Shown one piece after another: positions 45,801-61,560 of a stretch of DNA of 64,000 nucleotides. The stretch is from Euborellia annulipes (lineage: Eukaryota > Arthropoda > Insecta > Dermaptera > Anisolabididae): the NCBI GenBank assembly GCA_023213315.1, contig JAKCPI010001759.1, positions 1 through 64,000 on the forward strand, written 5' to 3'. The notes under the pieces were generated by a model, which was not told the origin of the DNA, made no database searches, and saw only the letters and a program-made list of their open reading frames with translations. Numbering within the stretch: position 1 is the stretch's first letter; each line of letters starts with the position of its first letter. The position numbers were made by a program, and so were the translations under genes.

Positions 45801-46949
45801 TTTTTTAATGAAAACATAAAATAGAATATTCTTACGCAATAGATAAGATACAATGAGCAGCCGTAAGGACCCATTGTTCATTTAATAAGGACCCTCCACA
45901 AAAATGTGAAGGAAATTGGCCGGGTTTTCCCCATTGAATTGAAACCTAAAAGGTAAAAAAAAATATTATTAATAAGTTTAAATTGTGTAATTTAGCTTCA
46001 GAGGGGGGTTAACATTTGTTTAAAATTAAAAATAAAACTGGTCAACATTAAAAATATTTCGAATTTGAAACAGATATTTTTGGTAAGAATATAATAGAAT
46101 ATAACTATTAGTGTTTAACATTATCAGAAATTTATTTATTTTTTAAAGTTAAATATTTTAGAGATTTATATATTTGAATTAGATATTAGTATTCAAAACA
46201 TCTCGATTTGGCTCAGGGGACCACATCTTGTGGGTACGTGGATGGCGACCACGAGCTACCCGAGCTAGGAATGGCAGTCCTTCTGTTCAATACATGTCTG
46301 TCCCTTCCTTCTATATTTTAAACAGGCGTCAGACCGTGCGACGGGCCGACCTGTTCTTTTCCTTCGGGTCGCAAAAACCCCATTCCACCGACCCCGCAAT
46401 GGGGGAATAAGGCCACGAAAGAAGAAGAAGATTCAAAACATCTCGATTCTTTTCGGTCTTAACTAACTTGTAACTCATAGAGATATACCATATATCTAAC
46501 AAAGCTGTGATTGTCATTTATTGGAGAGGCCAAACGTCCCAAGCCGCTAATAATAAATTTGATACATTAATGATGAGTGAAAAAAATAATTTAGAATGGC
46601 CAGAACCAGGCAAAATTACGTTTTCGAGTAAATTATTTTATTTTGACATTTCTTTTCTAATGTATATTCAAGAAAAGTATAAATAAAATGGTCGGATCCT
46701 GGGATATTTATCTGTTCACAAGTTTATTTTTTTGATGATTAATAAAATTATTTACAAACCATATAAGGGAATTGTCCGCCTGTAGCTTCAGTACCTCCAA
46801 TTATTTGTGGTTTCAAATTAGCAGAATCTGAAATAAAAATAATTATTAGTTATACTACATAAATAATTATAATTATTAAAAAAATATTTTATATTCCTAC
46901 TTGAAAATAAAATACACAAAGCTAATATTACTATTTGTAAAAGAAACAT
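42877..46949 (-). CDS. Chymotrypsin-like S1 serine protease 2 (7 coding exons)
   Basis: Exons 46901-46949, 46760-46827, 45836-45945, 45239-45380, 45059-45172, 44548-44688 and 42877-43026 join in frame, with the same phases as its neighbours, to 257 residues. A strong signal peptide ([16 protein letters not shown]) starts the protein. The triad is His70 (VLTAAHC), Asp118 (DDIGLM) and Ser211 (GDSGGP). The mature N-terminus IIGG follows PQ, so P1 is Gln24 rather than Arg/Lys; activation by a trypsin-like enzyme is therefore not obvious. Position 189 is Gly and 216 is Ile (SWI), suggesting a narrow S1 pocket. The donor of exon 4 (AGA|GTAAAT) and of exon 1 (A|GTAGGA) are slightly weak, but the frame and homology fix both. 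Introns contain a tRNA-derived SINE, a retroposon with an 18-bp TSD and hAT-like elements. Confidence 0.92.
43243..44218. mobile_element. Nested hAT-type elements in intron 6 of protease 2
   Basis: Outer ends are CAGTAGTGTATCCAGG at 43243 and CTACGCCGCTG near 44218. 43911-44185 (CAGCGGCGTAACTAGCC ... GGATACGCTACTG) is flanked by CCCCCAGC / CTCCCAGC (7 of 8). 43366-43549 is a further insert. The region also carries GGCGCC and GGCGCT words from several decayed copies. Confidence 0.6.
43366..43549 (+). mobile_element. hAT MITE, CAGGGCCGG termini
   Basis: Inverted ends CAGGGCCGGATCAGG and (reverse) CAGGGCCGGAACTAAG; flanks CTTAGGCT / CTTAGGCC, 7 of 8. Confidence 0.75.
44770..44817 (-). repeat. 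Hammerhead-like motif, family 1, single copy
   Basis: On the minus strand CTGAGGA, T, GGTTC, AAACACG, GAACC, GAAACGTC: a perfect 5-bp stem II. After GTC comes AGCTG; before CTGAGGA comes TCATCT, giving 4 of 5 stem I pairs. In intron 5 of protease 2. Confidence 0.6.
45541..45795 (-). mobile_element. tRNA-derived SINE in intron 3 of protease 2
   Basis: Complete reverse-strand copy: T run, CACACAGTCTTTTCGGC, the palindromic ACCATTTGGTATC block, GGGTTCGGATCCTAGG (B-box region) and the head GGGCTTGGCGAAGTTGG (A box TTGGCGAAGTTGG). Confidence 0.8.
46209..46430 (+). mobile_element. Short retroposon with 18-bp TSD and GAA tail
   Basis: ATTCAAAACATCTCGATT occurs at 46191-46208 and 46431-46448 without mismatch. 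The 222-bp insert ends GGCCACGAAAGAAGAAGAAG. GAA-type tails with long TSDs are typical of some LINE 3' ends. In intron 2 of protease 2. Confidence 0.82.
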
Positions 46950-47371
46950 ATTGAAAAAAAAATTTTAAATAAAAGAGAAATTATAGATTATAAATAATTT
47001 ATGATTATCGAATTTGTATTTATTTAAACTTGTTATCTAAATCTTACTCAAGAAGACATTTATCTTCTCATAAAAAAAAACCTCTCAGTTCAAAAATTAT
47101 TTTAAAAAAATATTTCATTTTCAAGTTTAATTTCAATATATAAAGTATATTGTTTTCTTTTATTTAAAATGAAAAGGATACACAGGATATATAAAAAAAT
47201 TATATAATTAAGTAAAATGTCAAATCAATCATGTTGTTATATTTTGTAAAATAACCTTGATTTAAAAAAAAGATAAAAAAAAAATCAAGATAGATTATCT
47301 CGATATAAGATTTTAATTAATTAATTTTTCACCTTTCGTTTACGTCTTCTGTGATGGTAATTGGAGATTAA

Positions 47372-48059
47372 AGGCTCAAACAGACAGAACGCGAAATTCG
47401 CGTCGCTTGGCGTTTTTCAACGCCGCGAAAGGGCGCGAAATGTTGTATAAGGCAAGACTGTATCATCCCCGTCACACAGGGGGCGAACTTACGCGGCGTA
47501 AACGCTCTCCTTCGCGCGACAGCTTTTTCGAGTTGTACAAATTTACAACTCTTTCGCGCGAACAGGCGAAATAATCAAGATGAGTAATGAAATAAAAAAA
47601 CTTATAGAGTTAAAAACACTTGTTTTTCGCCTCTAACTAAATAAAAGTAAATAATATTAAAGTTATATTATAATCTATATTTAATAAGACTGTAATAAAT
47701 ATGTTTTTTGTTGGCAGCCAATCTATGATTAGTAAAATCGAGTAGAATCGAGGTAATTGAATAGTATTATCTTATTCTAATTTACAAGCCTCGAAAAATA
47801 TTTAATCAAAGTTATCATTACTAAAATAAGATTTAAATAAAATCTAATTTTGCAATGATATTCTATTTCTTTCGTAATATAATACTTTATTTATAAAATA
47901 TTTATAAATTCATTAAATAAAGGTTGTTGAAACATATACACAATACCGGATCGTACGCCCAGATTACGCTTCCTGTGTGGCTTAGCAAAAACGCCTTCCG
48001 CCGCGAAATGCGCGCGTAGCCTGAGCGTCGCGAATTTCGCGTTCTGTCTGTTTGAGCCT
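47372..48059. mobile_element. CpG-rich PIF/Harbinger-like MITE
   Basis: Perfect inverted termini of about 31 bp starting AGGCTCAAACAGACAGAACG, flanked by TAA on both sides (47369-47371 and 48060-48062), the 3-bp TWA duplication of this superfamily. The first and last ~150 bp are rich in CGCG words in an otherwise CpG-poor window. No transposase frame. Confidence 0.78.
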
Positions 48060-48359
48060 TAAGATTGAAGAAAAAAACCCAATATTTTTCCAGAACTTGG
48101 TTCCTAATAGTAGCCCTATAAAAAAAAAGAAAAACAGAGAATTAGGTCCAGAAATAAAGAGTTAGGCTTAGTAGCTTTAAAACAATGCTTATTACCGGTT
48201 GCCAACAGTTTTTATAGATATTATACTATCGTTTTCAAATGCTTTTGTTAATATTGTATTGTTTTTGTATGTTATTGATAAGACTGTTTTGTTTGTGGAT
48301 TCAATTGCTATTATTCTATTGTTTTTGTATTTAACTGATATTATTGCATTGTAGAAGTT

Positions 48360-48498
48360 AAATATGCTGGGATAAATCGTTAAGGTTATGGAGAAAATAC
48401 ACCAGCGATTGCTTTCCACATTAATATAATTTATTTGGCAACTATTACGGATTGCCTACGCAATCCATCCTCAGTGCATCAAATTATACATATGTGCA
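48360..48498 (-). repeat. Hammerhead-like motif, family 3, arm cut by a hAT element
   Basis: Same sequence as the arms at 22440-22640. On the minus strand CTGAGGA, T, GGATTGC, GTAG, GCAATCC, then GTAA instead of GAAA. The arm stops at the hAT insertion and its next bases (GGAGCGTGTTTTA) resume at 49028. Confidence 0.6.
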
Positions 48499-49027
48499 GT
48501 AGCGAAACTAGCTGGGGCGAAGGGGGCACGGCAACCCCCCCCCCGCCACAAGCGCATCTAGCCTTTGGCGGCTCTAGATCAAGGGCGGATACAGAGGGTG
48601 GGGGTAAAGGGGCTAATTACCCCCTGAGATTTGAAAAAAAAAATACTTTTTTTCGAAAAAAAAAAAATGTATTTTTAATGCAAAATTTTAAAAATTAATA
48701 CTTAAAAATTTGTTTTGCATTTATATTCTGGCAAACAAGTACAGAATGCGCCTTTAAATTTCTGAAATTAAGAAAAAATAGTGTGCTGTGCGACCAGTCA
48801 GACCAGATTACCCCCCCCCCCCCCGAGAAACACCTCTGAATCCGCCCTTGCCCTAGATACCGACATAGGCGCTCTAGGGCATCTAAGATTTAGCCCATGG
48901 GCGGTGATTTTATCATATTCTTTCCTAGATTGTCCAAAAAAATGGATAATTTTCTTTTAAATTATATTACAACTTAAAAAAAAAACGGTGCCCTAGTTGA
49001 GCTTCGCACCCTCAAGTTACGCCGCTG
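48499..49027 (+). mobile_element. hAT-type element carrying a nested family A MITE
   Basis: Starts CAGTAGCGAAACTAGC and ends GTTACGCCGCTG. The 8-bp duplication is not recognisable. Family A copy 6 lies inside. Confidence 0.6.
48580..48850 (+). mobile_element. hAT MITE family A, copy 6
   Basis: CAAGGGCGGATACAGAGG at the left, CTGAATCCGCCCTTG at the right; flanks CTCTAGAT / CCCTAGAT (7 of 8). Confidence 0.85.
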
Positions 49028-49280
49028 TGGAGCGTGTTTTAAATTGATGAGCCACTGAGGGAAAAATTATATCCGTAAACATCTGATACAATTGGTATAC
49101 AAAATTATTAAACTAATATCGCAGAAATCTGCAAAAGCAACAAGCTCTGAAATCATATTAAATGATTTTTTCCTTAAATAAATTTGATTCGAATATACGG
49201 TAGATATATTTATATAGTCGGAGCTGGCGACAAAAATGGGCAAGAGTTTTCTGAAGGCTAATATTTCAGAATAGGTTGCA

Positions 49281-49686
49281 TTTTAGTGATGGAACGATGC
49301 TCTAGAGTCAGCACTTCCAGTACCGAGGCCTTTGGCGGGAATAAGCCGGTAAAAGTTGCGGGAAGATGGTTTTTCGCAAATATCTATACTATGCATCTTT
49401 ACGTAAGATAGAGAAATATTTATTTTATATCTTGTTACCATGACAACCATCAAATTTTACCCCTCTAAATCTCACGAACCGTTCACTTTAGCCTGGTTAT
49501 GTACTAGAGCCATTTTTGTTTGTAATTTAATTTCGATTATTTTTGTATGGATGAATTTTTGCGGAAAACCACATAGCTTTCGAGATATTTGAGAAAAACC
49601 ATCTTCCCGCAACTTTATCGGCTTATTCCCGCCAAAGGCCTCGGTACTGGAAGTGCTGACTTTAGAGTATCTTTCCATCACTAAAA
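49281..49686. mobile_element. MITE with ~105-bp inverted termini
   Basis: TTTTAGTGATGGAA begins an arm containing GTCAGCACTTCCAGTACC, CTTTGGCGGGAATAAGCC and GTTGCGGGAAGATGG; the whole arm is repeated inverted at 49580-49686. The centre mentions nothing recognisable. Confidence 0.75.
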
Positions 49687-50152
49687 AGAAAATAAAAAAA
49701 TTAAAATTATTTATTAGTTTTAATTACCCACCTACAACGACGGTTCGACGAGTAAAACTGCTAGCCTGGAATAATACTATTGCCTCATCTACAAAATATT
49801 AATAGGCCTAATTTTTCCTTTTGTTTCCCAAATAAAAGACCTTCTGTGCCATTATAGCTTCAGCCTCTTCGTTAAATGTAGAGATGTTGTTTATCCCTGG
49901 AAGAAGTGTAATCAGGAAATTTCTGAAATCAAGCGCAACATATTTTTAATTAATTTAGTCAGTGATCAGTAATAATAATAAATTTAAATATTAATATTTC
50001 TGTTTCTGAAATTATTACCAAGCAAATGACCTTCAAAATGTTGTTTCTCTTCTAATCCGAAGAAATAAATGGATACTGAACCATTTCTTATAGATATTCA
50101 TGTATGATTGAGGTGTAATTTTTAAAATCTATAAGGCAAAAAATCTTATAAA

Positions 50153-50265
50153 GCCCTCGGGCTTGGTGTAGTTGGTATCGTGCTGACCTCCTATACTAAG
50201 GATAGCTGGTTCGGATCCCAGGCAGTCCGATGGTTTTACTTGACATTTGGTACCAGAAGCTAATG
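50153..50265 (+). mobile_element. SINE head fragment
   Basis: GCCCTCGGGCTTGGTGTAG (A box) and GGTTCGGATCCCAGG (B box) as in the complete SINEs; the 3' half is replaced by unrelated sequence. Confidence 0.7.
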
Positions 50266-50888
50266 CTCTAATCCTGAGCCACAGGTCAAGGGTTCTGTGC
50301 TTATATTGAAATCAGGGAGAAGCTAACGAGCCGTTAGCTATTTGAGCCAAATGACAACGTCGCATTGCGGCTGAGCTAACTATTTTTAAAAAGAACTAAA
50401 TATTTTATATATAATCTTTAGGACAATGTCGTTAATGAAAGGTTCTTGTAGGAAAAAAACTATGATTTGATTTGATGATTGAGTTAATAAAATAGTGATT
50501 TTTTATTTTTTTGCTAAGCTGCCCATATTGTAAACAAATTTGTTTAAATTGCAGGCTTAGCCTAAAAATGACAAGTTACCTGTACATGCTATGTTTTATT
50601 ATTATAGATATAGATAAATATACTGGTAAAAACTATTTACAATAACATTTTTATGTTATTAATTAATCGTATTTATACAAACAAAAAGGATATTTCTAAG
50701 CAAATTTCAATTTGCTACTCGTTTGGTTTTAACCAATTAAGTTATAAGAGCGATTTAGAATTCACGAGAGGAATCTTAAAATAAAAAAATTAAAAAAAAT
50801 TTTCAGTTCAAAAAGATACATATTTGTTGAATTTTTTGGTGTCCTATGGATTATTTATAATACTTCAGTATTTATAGAAGTAGGCAGT

Positions 50889-51052
50889 ATCACCAAATGG
50901 CAATTCAGGGCCAGAACGGCCTAACCCACATTTAGCTTTTTTCTACTCATGATATTGTAGTACTACTCTGGAATTCATGATTTAATAGATACTAAGGCAT
51001 AAAACCAAAAAAGTGAAATGTGGGTTAGGCCGTTCTGGCGCTGAAGGCCTCA
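50889..51052. mobile_element. Palindromic fold-back MITE, copy 2
   Basis: Shares GGCCAGAACGGCCTAACCC at the left, GGTTAGGCCGTTCTGGCGC at the right and the ATTTAATAGATACTAAGGC block with 12543-12781, but the centre is deleted. Confidence 0.75.
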
Positions 51053-51338
51053 TATATAGGTAAGAGAAAGAAAAAAATTGGCTCGAAACATCTCAAATTT
51101 GAGTATTATTAAGCATCGAAAAATTATCGCTTGTTGATGCTACCTTCTTCCACAAATATTCATTTGATTTAAATATATATCAAATTGAATAAGGACTTTC
51201 ATCCATTAATTGTCAATGCCATTCACGGAATATTATGTAAGTTACCACGAAGAATAAGTTAACTCCGGTGTCATGGATAATAATATTTAAAAAACTAAAA
51301 AAAGCTTATCTTCATAGAAGCCAGCGTAAAATAAATAT

Positions 51339-56379
<5,041 letters not shown>

Positions 56380-56399
56380 CCTCAGTTGCTTGGAGAGGA

Positions 56400-57265
56400 A
56401 CAAGCATCAGCTGGCACTCAGATTCCCAGCGAATGGACCACTCCGATTAAGAGTCGCGAGTGCCTTCAGGAAAACTCGCATTCTATAAAAAAAAAAAAAC
56501 CCAATGTAAACTTTTTACAAAAGTCTTTTCCCTTTTCCTGTTTTCTAATAAATATGATTAATAAATTAAATGTTAATATTTCATTACAATGAAATTTGTT
56601 TAAGAATAAATTAGATTCATGTTTGAGATTAATAAATAAATTAAATTATAAAAGAAAAATTAGTTTATAAAGAAATAAAAAAGTAGAATAAGAAAAATCA
56701 TTTATTCTATTCAAAATATATATCAATAAATTCAGGCGTGGTCCTGGGATTTTTTTTTTTTTTTTGGAAGGGGCTGAAATTTTTGTTGAGTCATCTTGTT
56801 GGAAGCGGGTGTAACAACTTATAATAAATACAGTAATCGACATATTTTATTGTACTGGCTGAAGGGGTCCCTGAGACCTAGTGGCCATTCAAACACAAAT
56901 AAAAAAAAAAAAATGGACATATTGAATAAAGAAAATAAGTCAAAAACACCTACCTGTCATTTGTGCAACAAACAACTACCAAACATGATAAATGATTATG
57001 TGCAATTCTTATTTGTTGTTCATCCAAACAATATTTCTAAATATAAATTTAATTTAACATAAAATATTTAATCATATTTAAAAAACAATTTACTATTGTA
57101 TTTAATCTAACTAAAATGGTTAATGGTTAGATTGATAATAGCAAAGAATCTAAGAATATAGAAATAATATAAATTCAAATTTGAAAATGTTTCAAAGTAA
57201 CACCGCTAGAGAGCAGAAGCTTACCATAGGTTTTAGAAATATTATTATGTGTTCAAATTTGAAAT
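56400..57265. other. Upstream of protease 3, no recognised gene
   Basis: AT-rich. Short frames at 56386-56592 and 56796-57062 have no domain or splice support. The promoter of protease 3 should lie at its left edge, but no TATA box or initiator stands out. Confidence 0.45.
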
Positions 57266-57292
57266 TGTTTTTACTTTCTCTTACCCTATATA

Positions 57293-58007
57293 CAGTGGCG
57301 TAACGTACGCCCCCACAGACCTCGCGATGCGGGGGGCGGACCTTGGGGGGGGCCCACGGGCCGGGCTGGGCTAAAAATCTGTAGCTCCGATAAAAATGGA
57401 AAAATTTAGATAAAAAAAAAAATAATGATAATTTCTCTTTGAGAGGGCCCGGGGCCCTCAGGTCTCCGATAAAAACGGAAAAATTTAGATAAAAAAAAAA
57501 AATAATGAAAATTTCCCTTTGAGAGGGCCCGGAGCCCTCAGGGCTCCGATAAAAACGGAAAAATTTAGATAAAAAAAAAAAATAATGAAAATTTCTCTTT
57601 GAGAGGGCCCGGGGCCCTCAGGTCTCCGATAAAAACGGAAAAATTTAGATAAAAAAAAATAATGAAAATTTCTTTTTGAGAGGGCCATGGGCCCTCAGGG
57701 ATCCGATAAAAACGGAAAAATTTAGATAAAAAAAAAATAATGAAAATTTCTCTTTTAGAGGGCCCGGGGCCCTCAGGGCTCCGATAAAAACGAAAAAAAT
57801 TTAATGAAAATTTCTCTTTGAGAGGGCCCGGGACCCTCAGGGATCCGATAAAAACGGAAAAAAATAATGAAAATTTCTCTTTGAGAGGGCCCGGGCCCTC
57901 AGGGTTCAGGGATATACGGTATTTTAAAAAAATTTTTTGTATGGTCTAATAATGGGGCCCAAAATAAAGGTTTGCGGGGGGCCCAGCTAAAAAACGTTAC
58001 GCTACTG
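57293..58007 (+). mobile_element. hAT-like element with seven tandem ~80-bp repeats
   Basis: Termini CAGTGGCGTAACGTACG and (reverse) CAGTAGCGTAACGTTTT. TSD CCTATATA at 57285-57292 reappears at 58383-58390, displaced by the next insertion. The repeats (57420-57900) are the GAGAGGGCCCGGGGCCCTCA unit related to 6040-6337. Confidence 0.85.
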
Positions 58008-58011
58008 CCTA

Positions 58012-58378
58012 CAGTAGCGTAGCCAGGATTACTGCTTGGGGGGGGGGCCCAAAAGTTTTTGAACCCCCCCCCCCCCCTTTTCCAAGAAACTTAAAGTGGA
58101 GAAATTTTTTTAGATAATATAATAATTTTAAATAAAAAACAAATAAAAAAAATTTTTTTTCTTGAAATAAAAAAAAATTTTAATACAAAATTCGTAAATA
58201 TTAGATATTTTTTCAATTATTTTTAAGTTTTTTTTTTAGATTTTAGAATTTAGGAGAGTTAATAAAAGAATTATTTAAAAAAAAAAAATCATTAGTGAAA
58301 ACAATAGGTTTTTTTTGTTTTGGAGAAGGCTTTGGGGGGGGGGGCCCGGCCCCCTGCCCCCCCCTGAATACGCCACTG
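58012..58378 (+). mobile_element. hAT MITE inserted at the junction of 57293-58007
   Basis: Termini CAGTAGCGTAGCCAGG and (reverse) CAGTGGCGTATTCAGG. Perfect 8-bp TSD ACTGCCTA at 58004-58011 and 58379-58386. Confidence 0.88.
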
Positions 58379-59164
58379 ACTGCCTATATATGAAATATAT
58401 AGAGAGAAAGTATTGGATTCATGTCAAAAATTTGATGTCGAGATTTTGATGGATATACATGTTTTGAGGTCTCCTGAGTTCAAAAAAGTAATTTTCGCGA
58501 CATGGTCAGTCTGTGTGTCTGTCTGTTTGCGTTCAATTTAAAGCATGGAGGAATAGAGCATTTTGGGGGAGGGGGGGGGGGGTTGCAATTAAAATAAACA
58601 TAAATTATTAATTATTTATTAAATATAATTATAATTAATTATTTTCTTTGTATAAGCTCATTTAAAAAAAATTCTCAATTGGAAAAGTATATATTTGTTT
58701 TTAATAGATAAAAAATTTTTCAGGACAAGCCAGGGGGGGCATTGAGCCCCCCCCCCCCTCTATCAACCATGTGATGATGAAGAATTGAAAAATTTTACAT
58801 CTAACTAAATATATAACTATCATTTATTTGGCAATATTCTCTGAATGCTTAATTAATTTTTTTTTCCCGTTCAATTTTTATAAATCTTTCAAATGTCCAA
58901 AAAAAAAAAATTAACTTAAATGCTGTTAAATTATTATTTTTAAAAGGAGAAAGAATTTTTCTTAAAAAAGATGGGAAGGGGGGAGGCGCTTGGCGGCTTT
59001 TCTCCTTAGCAACAATCAGAGCAGAGGGGCGGACGGACCTGCCACTCACGACCCTCCCCCTCTTTTGGCCAAACTAAGAGCCAGAATTAATTTACAATGG
59101 AAATGAATAAAAAGTTTAAAATTCAATTATTTATAACTCAGAAACAGCGCATCCAAATCGCATC

Positions 59165-59252
59165 GGATGTTTTGTAATGAGTTAGAATTTCCTAGAGAAT
59201 CTTCACATGGATGTTTTGTAATGAGTTAGAATTTCCTAGAGAATCTTCACAT
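59165..59252 (+). repeat. Exact 44-bp tandem duplication
   Basis: GGATGTTTTGTAATGAGTTA and the following 24 bases occur twice head to tail (59165-59208, 59209-59252) without a mismatch. Confidence 0.85.
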
Positions 59253-59758
59253 GGAACTAAAATTGAATAATTAAGAATATATTTTTTCTTTAATCTAACC
59301 ATCCCTTCAACCAATCAAATGATAGTTAAAAGGATCATCGTTCTATATTCTCTGAATTTTTCCCTAAAAATATTTTGCTGCTGCAGTTTATTTTTTTATC
59401 GGGGGTAATAAATTTAAGAAAAAAGCAAATTACACAGCAAGACACACACACACACAAAGATTTTTTTAATATAAGTTAAAAAATCAGCACGGTGAAGCTA
59501 GCGGCCAATTTCTGGCGGCCGATTTTTAAATGGCAACGTCGCATTAACAGACGCGCAGGCCATGTTAACTAATGTTAAAATATTATTTATTACAAATTAA
59601 TTGATATCTCCTTAATTAGTGGATGTATAGGGATGAAAATTAGCATACATACACAGAATTAAATGCTGAATCGAAATATATAATTAAAATTAAGATAAAA
59701 CCAGTGAATATAAATAAAATTAAGATATAGAAAAAAATAAATAACTCCTAAACTAAAA

Positions 59759-60724
59759 GAGGTGCCCAAACGAAAAAAAATAGGCTAAATAGAGGATTAA
59801 AATCTGAATAGAATGATATATATATTAATAGGGTGGCCCCCGTAGGAGGGGGTGAAAAAAATAAAAACTGCTTTTTTTAATCAAATGACTTTAATTAAAT
59901 CAATTAATTACTCGTAAACTAGACGAGGTGCCCAAACGAAAAAATTACCATTAATTAGAGAATTTTAAGCTGCATGCACTCATATATAATTATTAAGGGT
60001 GGCCCCCGTCGGAGGGGGTGAAAAAAATTAAAAACTACTTTTGTCAAATTGATGATATAGGTAGAAAATAATTTATAAGTCCTAAACAAAGCGAGGTGCC
60101 CAAACGAAATTAATAGAGTAAATAGAGAATTTAACGCTGAATCCAATGATATATAGATGAATGGGCTAGTCCCCGTCGGAGGGGGTGAAAAAAAATAAAA
60201 ACTAAAATAATTTAGTTATAAGAATCGGCCGCTGGCTTATAACTCAATAATAAAAAGAGGTGCCCAAACGAAAAAATTACCGTTAATTAGAGAATTTAAT
60301 TCTGCATCGAATGATATATATTTGAATAGGGTGGCCCCCGTCAGAGGGGGTGAAAAAAAATAAAAACGACTTTTCTTTTTAATAGCTCCTAAACAAGGCG
60401 AGGTGCCCAAACAAAAAAAATTGCATTTGATAGAGAATTAAAAGACGAATCCAATGATATATAGATGAATGGGGTAGCCCCCGTCGGAGGGGGTGAAAAA
60501 AAATAAAAACTGCTTTTTTTAATCAAATGACCTTAATTAAATCAATTAATTACTCGTAAACTAGACGAGGTGCCCAAACGAAAAAATTACCATTAATTAG
60601 AGAATTTTAAGCTGCATGCACTCATATATAATTATTAAGGGTGGCCCCCGTCGGAGGGGGTGAAAAAAATTAAAAACTACTTTTGTCAAATTGATGATAT
60701 AGGTAGAAAATAATTTATAAGTCC
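59759..60724 (+). repeat. Satellite-like array, six units of ~143-168 bp
   Basis: Units start with GAGGTGCCCAAACGAAA at 59759, 59925, 60093, 60257, 60400 and 60567. Each contains the small hairpin CCCCCGTCGGAGGGGG followed by TGAAAAAAA. Units 5 (second half) and 6 (60498-60725) are nearly identical to units 1-2 (59855-60083), more alike than neighbours, so the array grew partly by copying a dimer. Confidence 0.85.
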
Positions 60725-60737
60725 TTTTATTCTTATA

Positions 60738-60870
60738 GTTAAATAAAGTTTCGAATAAAATTTTATAAAAGCATAATAAGACCAATTTGTCAATGATTTC
60801 AAATGCTGGGAGAGCATCAATTTGTTTTTTCAAATTCGATCTGCGCCCAGAGTGCAGCCAGGGCCATGTC
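60738..60870 (+). repeat. Dispersed duplicate, copy 1
   Basis: AAAGTTTCGAATAAAATTTT through GCGCCCAGAGTGCAG is repeated, slightly diverged, at 61788-61918. Confidence 0.75.
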
Positions 60871-61010
60871 GCGAAAACCACTTTTTTGGATTCAGGGGAC
60901 TTCAAAACGTGAAGATCCATCAAAATCTCAACATCGAATTTTTAACATGAATCCAACACTTTCTCTCTCTATATATTAACATATATATAGAGGTAAGAGA
61001 AAGTAAAAAC
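60862..61010 (-). mobile_element. Helentron-like family B, 5' end fragment
   Basis: Reverse-strand: ACCACTTTTTTGGATTCAGG, ATCAAAATCTCAACATCG and the 5' terminus GGTAAGAGAAAGTAAAAA. Confidence 0.7.
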
Positions 61011-61454
61011 ATTTGAACTGCTGGACAACGCGTTTCTCCTCTCTCCGTTGGTTAGTTTGGCGGGGATCACCAGAGGGCAGCATCTCTCCACTTTGTTTTG
61101 TCCCTGCACAAGTGGGAGGGGTGAAATCTTTCCTCCCCCACCTCCACTGGACAGCCAGCCGCTTTCTCCCGCCTGATTCTTTTTTTTCCAATCTCCAACT
61201 ATAAAATCTATTTTTAAACCAATAATAAAAAGCAATAAAATAAAAAAAATGATTAGAAAAAAGCGATATAAATGCTATCTCAAAAACATTAGCTCCAAGA
61301 ATTAATATTCAAATAAGAGATAGTAAAAATTTATAAAAAATAAATACTGTAATTTTTATATGAATAAAAATAGATTTTCATTGAAAATTAAATTAAATAA
61401 GTAAAAAAATAGAAATATTCATAATACGTATATTTAAAATACACAGAGCCTCAG

Positions 61455-61560
61455 GGGGGTGTCTAACTTAAATATAAAATTTCACCCTATTAGCTCAATT
61501 CCTTCATGCTTAAAATTGAACACACATAGGCAAGAGAATGTAAAAAAAAAAAAAAAAAAA
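61455..61560 (-). mobile_element. Helentron-like family B, short fragment
   Basis: TTAAATATAAAATTTCACC and CTCAATTCCTTCATGCTTAAA, then GGCAAGAGAATGTAAAA with an A18 run. Confidence 0.55.

Larger units (their letters stand above)
57268..58560 (+). mobile_element. Family B element split by two stacked hAT insertions
   Basis: 5' end TTTTTACTTTCTCTTACCC at 57268-57292 continues at 58387 (GAAATATATAGAGAG, GATGTCGAGATTTTGATGG, GTCTGTGTGTCTGTCTG) once 57293-58378 is ignored. Confidence 0.8.

Noticed and set aside
46228..46410. 60-codon frame in GC-rich DNA
   Set aside because: Lies wholly in the 222-bp retroposon and starts and ends with it.
48192..48419. 75-codon minus-strand frame with repeated YKNN-I-AIESTNK-like units
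   Set aside because: Low-complexity AT-rich minisatellite next to a repeat arm; no start context, domain or splice partner.
59759..60724. CRISPR array
   Set aside because: Units are ~165 bp and diverge along their whole length with no spacer/repeat alternation; the sequence is eukaryotic.
61013..61235. GC-rich frames on both strands near 61.1 kb
   Set aside because: No domain or splice signals, and both strands are equally open, as expected from composition alone.
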